A stretch of DNA of 64,000 bases from Sclerurus mexicanus (GCA_013396755.1 VWZF01005474.1:274390-338389); one strand, 5' to 3'. Counted from the stretch's first letter, positions 26,961 to 39,756 are shown. Notes: a model not told the origin generated them from the letters alone. Made by a program: numbers and translations.

Positions 26961-28225
26961 GTCAATGCGGGAGACCAAACATTGAGATAAATCAGAATCT
27001 GAGGAATCTTATATGAGACTACGTTAGATATATTAAACCACTGGCACAAATACCAACTTTGATTTGGCCAAAGAATTTAGGACTTTTGAAGTCTGACACC
27101 AAGTACTGCCAAAGTCCAGTCTCTCTGGACAACATACAGATGCCTTTCCATAAGAGAAAGCCATAAGTAGCATTGGTTTAGATTTGGTCAACCTCAAAAA
27201 GACAAAAATTTATATTTTTTCCAATGTATCATTTATTTTTATGCTAAGGGTACAAGTGCATGGCAATTACAGCTTTTAAGCACTTTAGAGTCATTAGTGA
27301 TCTACTCATCCTTAATTTAGGGGTTTTTGCAACTGAGTTTAAAAGATTTGAAATCTGAAGGAATATTCCTCCTACTACTGAAATAAATGTTAAAATCGTG
27401 CAATGTGTTATTGGATGACAGGGAAAATGATTTATCAATGTATAAACAATCTAATTTAGAATTCACTGAGGTAAGTTGAGACTTTTCCAGAAAGTTTTGT
27501 AAGTTTTTTTGGTTTGTAAATCACATTATGCTCAATAGATTCTATTTAATAACCAAGGGAATACAAGAATACCACTTAGTGTATATAGGGGATAGCTCAT
27601 TAGTATTTCCTCAGGATCCCATTCTTAAATGAGATTTATTTATATGTTTACTTTTATGTTGCATTAAAGATTATTGAAATGAAGAAACTGAAACATGTTC
27701 AAGAGTCTTTACAGAGCAGGGAATTATACATTAAATTCATGCAAATAAGAAGGGTATATTAGGTCAGGACTAAAGCTTTTAATTTAATCTTTCATTATGC
27801 AGCATAAATTAGTACACTTGATTTATGGGGACACAAAAAAAAATAAATAGAGGGCAACTGATAATGTATCATATCCCAACAGACAGCCTTTTAAGCTAAA
27901 ACAAGAGTTTAATAAATTACTTTGTCAAGTCAAATGTCCATCTGTCTTTACATTCATACATTGGATATAGTAGTAATGTGTTATTTAGATTTCATTTCTC
28001 TCTTTAATATCAGAAAATAAGTAGTTTAAGGTATTGATTTTACAACTGTATCAAATATGTATAAGGATAAATAAATCAGGGTTAAGTGGCCTGCCTTGTG
28101 ATGCAATGTAAAAAATGTGGAGTTTATCATTAGTGAAGTCGAACAGAGGGATACAACATTAGCTGCTAAATATTTTTGTGTTGTTATGAGACAGCATGCA
28201 AAATATTATACACTTAGAACAAATT

Positions 28226-28257
28226 AATTAATTGGTTTATTAATTAATTGGTTTATT
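28226..28257. repeat. 16-bp perfect tandem duplication
   Basis: AATTAATTGGTTTATT occurs twice without a gap. Each unit contains a TTAATTGG segment, so the duplication also doubles a homeodomain-like core, though no function is shown. Confidence 0.9.
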
Positions 28258-29461
28258 GAGTTTCATAAGAAGGATAGAGGTGCAGCTTAATATAATCTAC
28301 TGTTAGATATGTGTTGAGATACCTGGGTTTGGATCTGTTCTGAATAAGGATGTGCCATGGCATTATTTTAAGATGATGGTCTAAGAATGCTGAACTAAGA
28401 TGTTGCTATGTCCAGGACGTTCTTTGTTGGTACAGAAAGAAATCCTATCTTGTTGAGTAGAAAACATAGAGAAATTCAGGAGAGCCTGCTTTCTCTATAA
28501 CTTGCTAGTAGTAAATAAGCTTTTTTCATTTGCAGCCCAATGTTCTTATGTCATGCAAATATTTACTGTTCTTATCCCACAAATATTTACTCTGGAAAGT
28601 CTACAGTGTCATATTCCCATTGATGAGAGAATATCCTTCTGAAAACAGAGGAATTGCGTATCTACTTACTGGGGAAGAAAACTGTGAACATGAGCACAGA
28701 CATTACTCTGCAAAATGTGAATTAATGTGATCACCTGTAACTTCAGACAACAATGCTGATACTAACCAAGGAGCTGAACAAAAGCAGAACTATAACATAG
28801 GTTTCTTATTCAGAAAAACTGCTATGAAACAAATAGGACAGACAAAAGCAGATGTTATTGTGAAACCAACATCTTCATCACCATATAGTTATTCATAATA
28901 ATGGCTTTGTTAAATCAAGGCATATGTTGAAACCATGGTCCTGCTAGAGCAATATTTTTTTCAACAATGCTGTTTTTGTTTAGATATTTCAGTTTCATGT
29001 GTAAGGATGGCAAACTGATGATTATGTTGATAATTTTATTGCTGAGCTGTATCTTCAACTTTACAATTTCTGTGATGTCCTGACAGGGAGAATTACATGA
29101 CAATCTCCTTTGGACTTCACAAAAGAATTCATAGTTTCCAAGATTGCTTTATACTTACTGTGGAAAGTATTAGGATTACCATCTGATGCAGCTTTTCTCA
29201 AACAAATAATTTTTTCTAAAGTTTTCCTACAAAATGCTAGAATCTCTGAGAAAGGAAGATGCATTTACACCACCAGGAATGCCTGAAAATCAGCTAAGAT
29301 TTTCTGAGTTTCTTGAATAGTCTGTTGAGGAACTGAGGACAGATAAGGGGTTGTGAATATCAGTGCAGTGGGATCTGACATTGTACAGGTTCCAGTGAAA
29401 TTCAGAAACATATTTCTGCACTGTAGTTGATATTTAATGCAGACCTTGAATATTTTGTATC

Positions 29462-30053
29462 AGAAATAGTGTGGCCAGCAGGACAGCTATCATTTCCATG
29501 TATTCAGCACTGGTGAGGCCACACCTTGAATACGGTGTTCAGTTTGGGGTGTCTCAGCACAATAAAGATACTGAGGTGCCGGAGCATGTCCAGAGAAGCT
29601 GGTCACTGACAGATCTGGTGAAGGTTCTGGAGCACAAGTCTTATGACAAGTGGCTGAGGGAGCTGGATTTGTTTAGCCTGAAGAAAAGTGGGCTCAGTGT
29701 GGACCTTATTGCTCTCTACAACTACCTGAAAAGAGATTCTACTGAGGTGAAGGTCAGTCTCTTCTGCCAGGCAACAAGCGATACAATGAGAGGAAATGGC
29801 CTCAAATTGCACCAGAGAAGGTTTAGATTGGATATTAGGAAAAATTTCTTCACAGAAAGGGTGGTCAAGCATGGAAACAGCTGCCCAGGGAAGTGGTTAT
29901 GTCCCCATCCCTGGAAGTATTTAAAAGATGAGGAGTTGTGGCACTTAGGGACATGGTTTAGTGGTGAACAAAGTGCTAGGTTAACTTTTGACTTGGTGAT
30001 CCTGCAGGCATTTAACAACTTTGAAATGATTAAATGATGACATGATTCTATCT
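29462..30053 (+). mobile_element. CR1 LINE fragment with long open frame
   Basis: The copy begins in the ORF2 segment that encodes 'YSALVRPHLEY'. It continues through the C-terminal coding part and the CR1 3' UTR ('GGCACTTAGGGACATGG', 'CTAGGTTAAC') and ends with a decayed 'GATTCTATCTCATTG' tail at about 30,053. It is 5'-truncated at roughly 590 bp. The 3' UTR wording differs from the copies at 9.6 and 49.8 kb, so it belongs to another CR1 subfamily. Confidence 0.95.
29471..30037 (+). pseudogene. CR1 ORF2 C-terminal remnant
   Basis: One frame of 188 codons runs through the end of CR1 ORF2, the protein with endonuclease and reverse-transcriptase activity, and on into the former 3' UTR. Recognisable family segments are YSALVRPHLEY at residues 12-22, LRELDLFSLKKS near 62-73 and RFRLDIRKNFFTERVV near 117-132. 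The ATG is internal to the original protein, so this is not a true start. The catalytic reverse-transcriptase core and the endonuclease are absent because the copy is 5'-truncated. The open frame is inherited rather than evidence of a working gene; translation past the old ORF2 stop suggests small frameshifts or a lost stop. Confidence 0.8.
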
Positions 30054-33000
30054 CATTGAAGAAATGGCCTCAAGAAAGTCTCTTAAACAAAGTGATGTAA
30101 AATAATTTTACGACTAATAGCCTTGTAATTCCCTAAACAGCAGTATGACAATTTAGAACTGAGAATTATATTACGAATGTTCAGGCAGCAGGGTTACATA
30201 GTGCCTGAAATCAGTCAGTAGTTTCCTACTCTTGCAAGGTAAGAAACTTTGCAAGGCTCAATTTTGTCTATTTTTATTAGGAGTTAATTCTTAAGGAACA
30301 CTCTACAATTATGAAGGCCTTCATGTTCATAATGAAATAAATTAAGGAAAGTGTTTCCAATTTGGATTTTTTACAATTGGAATTACCCAGTGTTTCAAGA
30401 ATATTGCATTTCCAAAATTCCATCTGTTGCACCAAAATCTGATGACATCTTGCTTATGAATTATTTTTTTTTTACTTTAAAATTAATTTATTTCCACTAC
30501 AGCTTTCTATCAATAAAAATTCTCTTGCTTCCTTTTGACAAAATCCACAGGAATGGGCTTGGTATGATGTAGGGACCTCCAAGAATGCAAAAGTATTACT
30601 GTGTTACTGATGCAAGTTCTCATGATTATTAGTTATGCTCTGTGAAGGAAAGGCCAATAACTCTGTTGCATTAATACATTGATGACATCCTTGCATGATA
30701 AGAATTAACATGAGAATAAATGACATATAATTTTCTACTTTTAAATTTTAAAAATATTTGAACTAAGGTGTGCATAAAATAATGGGGTTTATTGTTACAG
30801 AAATTAGGGTATTCTATATATTTTATCTATTTTTGTGTAGGGTTTTTTTTCCTTCCCAAAATGGTTCAGAACAATCTAATCATTTATTTATATCCAAATA
30901 CATACAGGGGGTGGAGAGTTATGCTAAGTGCTTGTGATTATGGGCTTGTTTAGAAATCAGAGAAATAACATTTGCAGCGACAACACACTGATTTTAAACT
31001 GATTTTCCATGTTACAGGCCAATCAGTTCCACTGCTATCTTATTTTTTCCTGTTAACATCCTTTTTCGACTCACTTCTTCAGGCTCATCTTACTAAATTG
31101 ATCACTGCCAGGGTTTAACATCTGCACAGATTTTCAACATGTGGCCACGTGACTATGATTCATCTTCTCATAACTGGTGTCTGTTATGAGGAAATCATAT
31201 GATGACTTGTGAAGGAAGTCTCATCTTTACTTCACTAGGTAAAGCACATTCAGTATGAAAGTATAGGTCAACAGTTTTCGTTGGAGTGGTAATAAACATT
31301 TTCCTGTCCCTCATCACTCAGAATGTCACTGCCTGTCTAATTTACATTCAACAAAATTGCTTATCTGAGAACATACCCTGATCACTTTGACTCTGATACA
31401 TGGATGTAAATGATACAAGAAAGGCTCTTTACACTTTACTTATGTTCATGTTTCTTGTGCTCATTTGTATCACAAGAATTTGCATTTACCAAAAGCTATG
31501 AAACAAGACCAAAGTGAGATCCTTCAACAATTTTCAGTGTCTCTATGCTTTTCTCAGGTGAAGAATGTCAAGATCAGCATCTTCACTTTGACTATTTGAA
31601 AAGCTAATTTCTAAACATACAGCTCATTATGGCACTCATTAAATAGGAATAACACTTAGATGCGGAGGATGGGGTGTTAATCAGTCAAGGTAGGCCTACA
31701 AATAACTTACATTTTTGTATTTTGTTCATGGATTGTTTATTTTTAATCCAGAAATAATTTATGTAATTCAGTGTTGCTCACTGCATTCATTCACTGACAA
31801 CCAGACAAATGCAGGCAACCCAGGGTTGCTTGCTCTTTTACTCATGCTGCCTGCAAAAGAGAGTTTGCATTCACTGACTGACTGCTTCAGTTCTGTTTAT
31901 TCTGAGAAATGCAAAATGAGTGCAGTCACCCCAGGCTCCATTTAATCAATGGAAGGATGACCAAGGGAGATGGTACCACTGTGTGACAATTACTGCTTCT
32001 GCATCACAGATATGTGGTCACCTACTGATTTAATGGCCATTGTGTGTAACCTTAATGTAACAGCTTGTCCCACTGAAGAGGTTGTATAGATATTAATGTT
32101 ATTTCTAAGCCATAACCCATATACATTTTTTAAAATTAAATGTATATACTACGTGTGTACTGATACTGAGATGTATTTATTATATGATTAGCTACTAACA
32201 GTCTATTATTGTAATTCTCAGTGGTTCAGTTAATATCAGACATTTCAGCTCAAGCTGCACTAATCTGAGATGGAGGTGAAATTCAGGTCAGAGAATTCTT
32301 AGTGAATGGTAAAACATCAAGTACTGTTCACTTTGCAATTAACACATCTTCCTCTGAGTTGGAATAGATAAGTTAGCCATGACTCTGTGGACACAAATCA
32401 CTGACCTACCTAATAGTGTGAAATGAACTGGAACCACTTGTTGTTCTTGTTTTGTTTCTTAACCTTGTTCTATTAGATTTATGCCTACAGAACCATGCAT
32501 TTGAGTTTAATTCAGTGTTCTGGCAGCTTCATGAACCGATATCTGTGTTTAAGTTCCATCTCGACAGGATTGATGTTAAAGATTTCCACCGGGAGTGGCA
32601 GGAGAAAATAAGAAATTAATTGCTTTAGGCTATGTTGGAAGTGTGCTGTTCATTTTTGTCTTTCTTTGCTTAACATATCCTTAGTATGCCTTTAAGTGTG
32701 AGCTTGTAAGCATTGTTTTTAACTTGGATCCTAATATGATATATGAATTATTTAGAAGTAAATACTTCTATTATGAAGAAAAGTGAAGAGAGTCTGCAAC
32801 CTACTCTGATAGGAACAATAGTTTATTATTTTGGGAATAATACTGCTAATCATTTGTGCTGAAGTATGTAAAGATTAATGCAAATCTTGGATACATGTAG
32901 AACAGCTAAAGGAGAGAAAGATCTGAACCAAAAGTGAACAAAAGTATTTTTAATGCTATCACCTAGTTTTCGTCTTCATTACATGCTCACTTGCATTTGT

Positions 33001-34365
33001 TTTACAGGTCTTTCTAGAGCTTTCGCCAAGATTAGCCTAAATCACCACAAAGGTAAATATAGCTCAAATCCCATCAGTTTAAATAGACTGGAGAGACAGA
33101 GTAGTTGGGGTAGCTGAAGAAAGCAATAAAAAGATAGTGTACAATGAGCTGTTCATTGTGTCATAGTCTACATCAGTTGGTACACTGAAGGATCTTTTTG
33201 TGGGTCAGAACAGAAAGAACCAGAAGTGAAACTTAAGTGAAATAATTAAATTTTAAACTTGCTTACTAAATCCATGATGCTTTTGGTCCATGGGTCTTGT
33301 GCTGCATGTGGCTTGTGACAAAATGCTACTTCCACCTTCTAATGCTTTTATAGCCAGCAATGGGAGGAGTTTTCTCTTACATGAGATGCTAAGTAAACTG
33401 AGTTTCTAGCTTTGGAAGACAGTGAACGAGCTAATACTACAATAGCTATCAAAAAGTGAAACTGAACACAGAAGTATTTTCTTCTTTCCCATGTACTAGA
33501 TATTGGCATTTGCTTTAACCATTGTCTCTTTCTACTTTAGTTTTAGAAGATGACATAATCTAATTTATTTCATGTATCATAGAGTGAATGTGACATAGTC
33601 CTCCATTAGTCTGTCACAGTTATTCTGGTCTTAAAGTGAGTAGCAAATACAAACTAATTTGAAAGAATGAATAAAGGGTATGAACCTTTCACTTCTAGGC
33701 TCCTGAACTGAGTTCAAACCAACGCAATGGAAAATGATAGTATTTTCTTAAGGAGACCATTAATGTAGTAACTCAATCCTCAAAGCAGCTCATCTTCATT
33801 CCTTTTACACTCAATAACATTGCTGCTGTGGGAAAGAAAAGAGACTAACATACTAAAATATGGAGAATGGTCTAAGGAGAATTTAGTTTTAATATTTAAG
33901 GCTTGCACTTAACAAAACAGGAAAATGCAACTCACCAATATTGCTACAAGTGAAAATTTTATTTTACTGCACATTTTTAATGGATACAAAAGTTTCGGGA
34001 ATACAAGAGAGTAAATTCAAACCACAAAATTTGTTCATGCAACGTAAAGCCCTGCAATTTCCCAAGAGATGTAATTTAACTTGTCCTTACTAGAATCAAT
34101 TATTGGGCATGATCTTCCCTTTCTGTAATGGTCTGCTACATTCTCTGGTTTGGTATTTCCATAGCCATGTTATGTTTCAGTATAAAATATGTATTTTGAG
34201 GATTAAGGAGATGAAGGAGTGATGCTTAAGGGTTTCTTTGATTTTTGATTTTATAATTTTATAGATTTTAGAAGTTATTTCGAAGGTATTGTATATTTAA
34301 TGTACCAGTAAATTAACTTCAGTAGCTTAATGTTTACACATACCAACCCCATCCTATATCAATCC
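30054..34365. other. Non-coding AT-rich stretch
   Basis: Nothing gene-like was recognised. A short imperfect duplication and hairpin at 31.78-31.94 kb are listed separately; the rest is unique sequence with ordinary A/T runs. Confidence 0.7.
31781..31937. repeat. Imperfect direct duplication with hairpin
   Basis: Segments around 31783-31825 (GCATTCATTCACTGAC, then AAATGCAGGC and CCCAGG) recur in the same order around 31867-31935 (GCATTCACTGACTGAC, then AAATGC and CCCCAGG). Spacing changes from 84 to about 110 bases. Within the first unit, GCAACCC-A-GGGTTGC at 31815-31829 is a perfect inverted repeat. It may be a decayed tandem repeat. Confidence 0.4.
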
Positions 34366-34770
34366 CTCAAAATTCCAGTAGCTGTTTAGTCTCTATTTCA
34401 AGGTAGAATTGCAGAGAAGCACCATGAAGCCTGTACCAGAAGATAAAGACATAGACAGAAGGACCTCCAAATCTGAAGCTTTGGAAGGCCTCCAAGAACC
34501 CGACATGCTGTGAAGAAGACAATGATGATGAAGGAAGGGTCCCAGACCCAATTCTTGATGGTCTGTGCCAGGGACAGAACAGGGCAGGACTAAGGGAAAT
34601 AACAGAATGGGATTGGATGGACATTATTATAAAATCTTGAAACCTGGATCAAAAGGGGGGGTCCTTTGTAAATGTATTCCTGGAGCCTGTAGGCTTATTA
34701 AAGCTCCTGCTCACTTATCTCCTACTAAAAGTTGCCTGGAGTTTTTTTTTTTTCCCCTAACTCTTTAAGG
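34366..34770 (+). mobile_element. Possible solo LTR or LTR fragment
   Basis: A GC-richer patch has promoter and polyadenylation features arranged like a retroviral LTR. A TATA-like ATTATAAAATC at about 34,625 is followed after a G7 run by an ATTAAA signal in 'GGCTTATTAAAGCTCC' near 34,695, and a pyrimidine-rich stretch follows. I could not define TG..CA ends or a target-site duplication, and no viral protein-coding segment is recognisable nearby. It could equally be an unknown interspersed repeat or unique sequence. Confidence 0.25.
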
Positions 34771-35689
34771 CATCAGGAGTATAAGAGAAATAATTCTCTC
34801 ACTTTGTTTTTCATTTCACATGGCTTCTTTCGGTTTTTGCCTATTCCTAAAGACAAGTCTCTAGACTGAGAAATGTAACAGTAGAAATATCATCAAAGGA
34901 TGTCTGTATAGCATTTCTGATTGATATAAAAATATCTGTTAATAAACACACCAAATTACACAAATTTCTAATTACTTTTATACATATCTCTATCTATATA
35001 CATACAGATACAGCCCTAAATCAAACATTTCTCAAAATTAGATACTAATCCTCTAACCCCCTTTCCAGTTTTCAAAGGGGAAGCTTTTTCTATAGCTGCA
35101 GAGCAGACCACTGAAGTCATTGGGCATTACCCCAATCTGTAGCCAACAAGAGACTGGATGCTTTACACTTATATCTTTTCAAGCATCATCCTCAGTTTCT
35201 AGAAGTTATCTAGGTTCTAAATAATATTTTCTAAATGTAATAATCTAATAAAATACTGTTCTGATTTGAAATGTGCTCTCATGAGCTGTAAAATACTTAT
35301 CTAATCTCTTCCTCCATGTGAAAATTAAAACTTTGAGCTGTATAAGAAGGATGTCTCTCCATCAATGTCATCATATGCAATATTGGATTCTAAGTCTGTA
35401 AAGGAATAAGTTAAAGGCATTAAATAATATTTGTTAGCATGTAAAGATTTAAGGATTCAGAACCCTTAATTCAGGAACTTTCAAAACCTATTAGTTAAAC
35501 CAGCTATTGTAAATGAGCTACAGAAACTGATTATGCAAGAGATCTTAGCCTGCGATAAACAAAAGATGAAACAAATTAATTGATATCTCAGCGCCAGATG
35601 TTTAAACTAACACATATTACCTGAAATTTATATGGTCTATGAGTATGAATGTTTGCTTGTTATTTTCACTCTGATGACACACAGTAATT
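34771..35689. other. Non-coding stretch
   Basis: Unique AT-rich sequence; no feature was recognised. Confidence 0.7.
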
Positions 35690-35957
35690 TGATGAGTTGA
35701 TGACCTTATAGCAGCCTTCCAGTACCTAAAGGGGGCCAACAAGAAGGCTGGAGAGGGGCTTTTCACAAGGGCATGTAGTCACAGGAAAAGGGGCAACAGC
35801 CTTAAGCTGAAGGAGGGTAGGTTTAGATTAAATATCAGGAATAAATTTTTTACTGTGTGGGTGGTAAAGCACTGGAACAGGTTGCCCAGAGAGATTGTGG
35901 TTCAAAACCACAAGTGTGCAAAAACCAGAAGTGTTCAAAACCAGGCTGAATATTATT
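35690..35957 (+). mobile_element. CR1 LINE fragment, truncated at both ends
   Basis: Well-preserved CR1 segments follow in order: 'GCAGCCTTCCAGTACC', 'AAGGGGCAACAGCC', 'AGGTTTAGATTAAATATCAGG' and 'AGCACTGGAACAGGTTGCCC'. The copy stops after '..TTCAAAACCAGGCTGAAT', so the usual 3' UTR and tail are missing. That is unusual for a LINE inserted by 3'-end priming and points to later deletion. Near its right edge a CR1-derived segment has been tandemly multiplied. Confidence 0.93.
35900..35946. repeat. 17-18 bp tandem expansion inside CR1
   Basis: The CR1 segment reading GTTCAAAACCA(C/G)AAGTGT is present about two and a half times: 35900-35917, 35918-35934, then TCAAAACCAGG from 35935. Other CR1 copies carry it once, so the expansion happened after insertion. 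Confidence 0.8.
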
Positions 35958-38765
35958 TACAATATTATGCAGTGATGGTGGGAATGAAGGGATGAATTTA
36001 TGTAACTGATATTTCTTTTAAAAATGATAACAGAAACATAAAAGGAACTCCATTAAAATAAACAAACTGTTGCCTAACTTTAGTATCATTTTTTTCCCCC
36101 CCTACCTATTCATATGAATGCCTGAGGCTATGAAATAGCTTGAACCGTTCCATGTGCTCACTGCAGCACTCATCCAGCACTAATATCCCTTTATTTACAA
36201 AATATATATTTTAGAGTAATGTTTCCCAAATGTGCATTTTCCTAATATATAACCATGCATATGCATTATTTTGTACATGTGTAAATATACAAAATTATAA
36301 ACACATACATATTTTATAAAAAAAAATTCTCTTTTGAATCTAATTTTTATTCTTACTGTACCACAAAAAAGTTAACATTTCATAAAATAAGACATATCTG
36401 CTGAATAGAATAGAGCAATTTACTACTGAATCAGACTTACCATGTGATCTGTACCTACATTCAAGGATGGGCAAGTGTGGGAACAGCTCTGCAATAAAGA
36501 GATAAAATAGAAATCCAAAACTTACATAAGCTAAATATTAACAGACCTCTATAGACTACACTTGCAACTCAAGAAACAAGAGGATAATTCTTGGCATTAG
36601 ATGATTCTTCTATTTTAGATGTTTATCTTCAAATAATACGGATCACACTCTTGAAAAGACTATTCTTGGTATTCTCAGTTGACTAGGCTCAGTGGTTGAT
36701 GTCCATCCAGACACTGGTACGTATGTGTATCAATTGTGCATCTTTCTTGGAAAAGTTCTCAGGTGGTATTGAGCTCCAGGTTAGCCCACCGGGGCATGTG
36801 CCTATGCAGATAAATCCAAGTCATCATAGTCAAGGGAAAATTCAGTCTACCCTGAAGGATCAGTTCAGGTCAGGCAATGCTGTAGCTCTATTCAGCTGCT
36901 TGGACAGCTGACAGACAGCCTGTTTGTACCTTTTGAGCTGGTCAATGCTGCTCTCATTAGCCAAATCAAAAGGATGCATGCCTTCTGTGTAACTTGTATA
37001 ATATTTGTCAGTCTTATTCATGAATTTGATAGAAAATGATACTAGACACCCAATTTGAAGCAAATTAGTTTAGATGCTTTGTGGTTTATCAGCTGAATCA
37101 CTGTTCATACTTCATCTGACTTCACTGTTTAGAAACCATCATAGAATGTAAGTAAGACTTAAGTATGGGTATTTACACCTAAATACCCTGACTCAAGTTT
37201 CTATGGCTGGATCAAAAAAATGCCTGAAGTAAATGTTGAGTATCACCTAAAATAAGATATCCACAAAATCCATATGGGTTGTCAGGTATTACTTAGAAAG
37301 TCCAGAGTACTTTTAACAGAACTGACACCTTCAGCCTCAAACTGAAATTCAACTCTCATGAGTTGTAAAACCAATTGATATCTTTAATAGATAACTACAG
37401 ACTTGTCTTCTCTGGCATAATAAAGAGTCAAGTTAAAAGTATAATTAAGACTAAATACTTTCCATCGAGCTGAAAAAGGTTATTCTCTTAGGCCTGAAAG
37501 TTAATTACTACTCCCCTCTGTTAATTTGTAGAGACATCCTAAAATCTATTATTTGTATGACACATTTTTAAAGTTAACAATTTTCCCAGGAAAATACTTT
37601 AAATCCTGCAGTGCAGATTAAAGTCTTGATCCTCCATATATGTGATAAAGTAATTTTTTTTCTAAAAGTTCAGAACCAAAAGTGTGTTCAAAGTAGCAGG
37701 TGTAGAACTCTAGAAGTAGGCAGTTTTCCAGCAGCAGTATGTACAATAATTATTCAAATTGCCCAAAGATATTTTGCTAGTGTAATCTGTTTATATATTC
37801 CCTCTTTCTAATATTTACACTGATAAGAGCTTCAGAGATGTGTATAATTATTCTCCATGGAAATAATCAAGATAATTAATATACTTATTTGAAAACATAT
37901 AAAACACATTGAAAAATGCTTCTCTAATCTTTCTATCATGATTTTACATATCAGTAATGTATAACAGGCACAGTTCTGCCTACTTTGAAATCTATGCACA
38001 TTTTGTCATTAAACTCAATAGAAAGAAAATCAGGTCTAATATGATTATTTGAGTGCTATGTTGAAAGTTAAACTAGAAGTATTCTTTAGAACTAAGATAA
38101 TAGTCTATGGTATTTCTGAAAGAAAAAAGGAAGAAAAATACTATGTAATCTGGTTTTCTATTCTAATATTCCCTTTTACAATATTAGCAGTATTGGCCTT
38201 GATCTGCATTCTACGTGAGGTGTTAAAGCTATTTTCCCCTACTGGAAACCTTAAGGTAAATGAACAACAGATTTTTTTCATTGATTTAAACTGATTGCAT
38301 TCTCAAATCTAGAGGAAATGCGGAATTCATTTTATCTTCTGAGCATACGAGTCTCAATACTTAGTCATTTTCTGTACAAAAGAAGGCCTAAGGACAGGTA
38401 TCCATCAAGTCCATCTGATTTCAAATGCAAAATACAGTACCTTTGAATATTACATAATGTAGCAACCTGCTAGACATTTTTTCAACATATTTTTTGTCTT
38501 TGTTTGACTTTTTATCCCTCATTTTCTCTAGGGAGGAAGGCACATATTTTCCAAGTTGAAGAGTTGTCTTCTATGGCTTTTCATCTGTCATGCTTGTTTC
38601 TTGCCAATTTTTAATATGTTTTTCTCATTTTCATTGCCTTGTCTCTGGGTTTATTACTAATGGTTTTTCACCTATTACAAACTAAGTTTGATCATATATT
38701 TCTAATTGCTTGGGTGATCTTATATTTTAAAAGTAATTTTGTAAAAAAATTATTAGCAAAACTGA

Positions 38766-38799
38766 GTAATGGAGACACTGAAGTAATGGAGACAATGAA
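38766..38799. repeat. 17-bp tandem duplication
   Basis: GTAATGGAGACACTGAA is followed directly by GTAATGGAGACAATGAA, one mismatch in 17. Confidence 0.9.
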
Positions 38800-38923
38800 G
38801 ATGACTGGATTCTTATTGATACAAAGGAATTGTACATCTATCCTTTCCAACACTGTATCTTTTAAAGGAATGCTCAGGCTCTGGACACACAAGCTTACCT
38901 TTACAGTTCCAAAAAATCTAATG

Positions 38924-38938
38924 ATATATATATATATC
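38924..38938. repeat. (TA)n microsatellite
   Basis: A short run of about seven TA units follows GA. It is too short to be remarkable, but likely to be length-variable. Confidence 0.8.
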
Positions 38939-38980
38939 TGTATCTACGACTGGAAAATACCTAAACTTTGCCTTATTTCA

Positions 38981-39100
38981 GGGTTTGGGGGATTTTTTGG
39001 CTCTTTTTGGGGCCTGTGGGGGTTTTATTTGCTTGGCTTGGTTTGGGTTTTGTTTGTTAGTTTGGTTTGTCTTTTTTTACTTTTTTTTTTTGTCTTTGGA
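38981..39100 (+). repeat. G/T-rich low-complexity tract with G runs
   Basis: Four runs of three or more G occur at 38981-38983, 38987-38991, 39009-39012 and 39018-39022, followed by TTTGG and T-run sequence to about 39,100. The loops are 3, 17 and 5 bases, so it falls outside the strict four-stranded G-quadruplex rule but could form a long-loop version. It is strand-asymmetric: G is on the plus strand. Confidence 0.6.
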
Positions 39101-39756
39101 ATAAGCTACAAATACTGAAGTGTATTTCAACTTGCATATCAAGTAAAATGAAAAGATATTCATTTAAGCTCAGTAATTATCTAGCAGAAGTCAGTACAGT
39201 GACTGTTCACATGACTAAGTCTATATGTCTGCTTGACTGTTGCAATATGCTAAGAATAATATCCCAGCAGGAACATGGCTTAAGAAACCTATATGGTCCT
39301 TTAGATCCTTTCTTCTTTCAGATGGGTATTCACAAAAGCATTATGAACACACAGATAACAGGCAACCATATCTGTTCTTGTTCAAAGTAGTATGGATTTT
39401 TCCCTTAGAAAATAAAATACTTCCTGGTATTTCAATAACTGATTAGTATTTATGGATTTATTTTACTTTTACACATGTGTTAAAGATCTTATGATAATCT
39501 ATAATTTATAAAATCTTTTTTAAAAAATCAGGAATATTCTAAATTATTATAATCAGTGTCTCCATACTCTGATAGAAGTCCACAGTTTTATATCAAGGAT
39601 TACAGTATACAAAACTTTTCAGAAAATTCTTTTTCATTGCTTACATGAACTCTTGAAAATCACATATTTGACTTCCTGTATTTGCCAGTTTTAAATGTGA
39701 TTCAAAGAATTTTCTGCTATACTTTCAGGGTGAATTTCATGGTCAAAACAATGATG

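Larger units (their letters stand above)
21596..29461. other. Non-coding AT-rich stretch
   Basis: Apart from a candidate conserved block at 26.44-26.96 kb and a perfect 16-bp duplication at 28.2 kb, I see no genes or known repeats. Poly-A runs occur near 24,550 and 25,730. Short open frames show no family resemblance. Confidence 0.7.

Noticed and set aside
32587..32603. CCACCGGGAGTGGCAGG as a CTCF site
   Set aside because: Two extra bases disrupt the spacing between CCAC and GGC; it does not fit the CTCF core.
38639..39118. 159-codon plus-strand open frame ending in Phe/Leu/Gly-rich sequence that looks like membrane segments
   Set aside because: The hydrophobic part is the translation of a T/G low-complexity tract and the rest matches no family, so it is treated as accidental.
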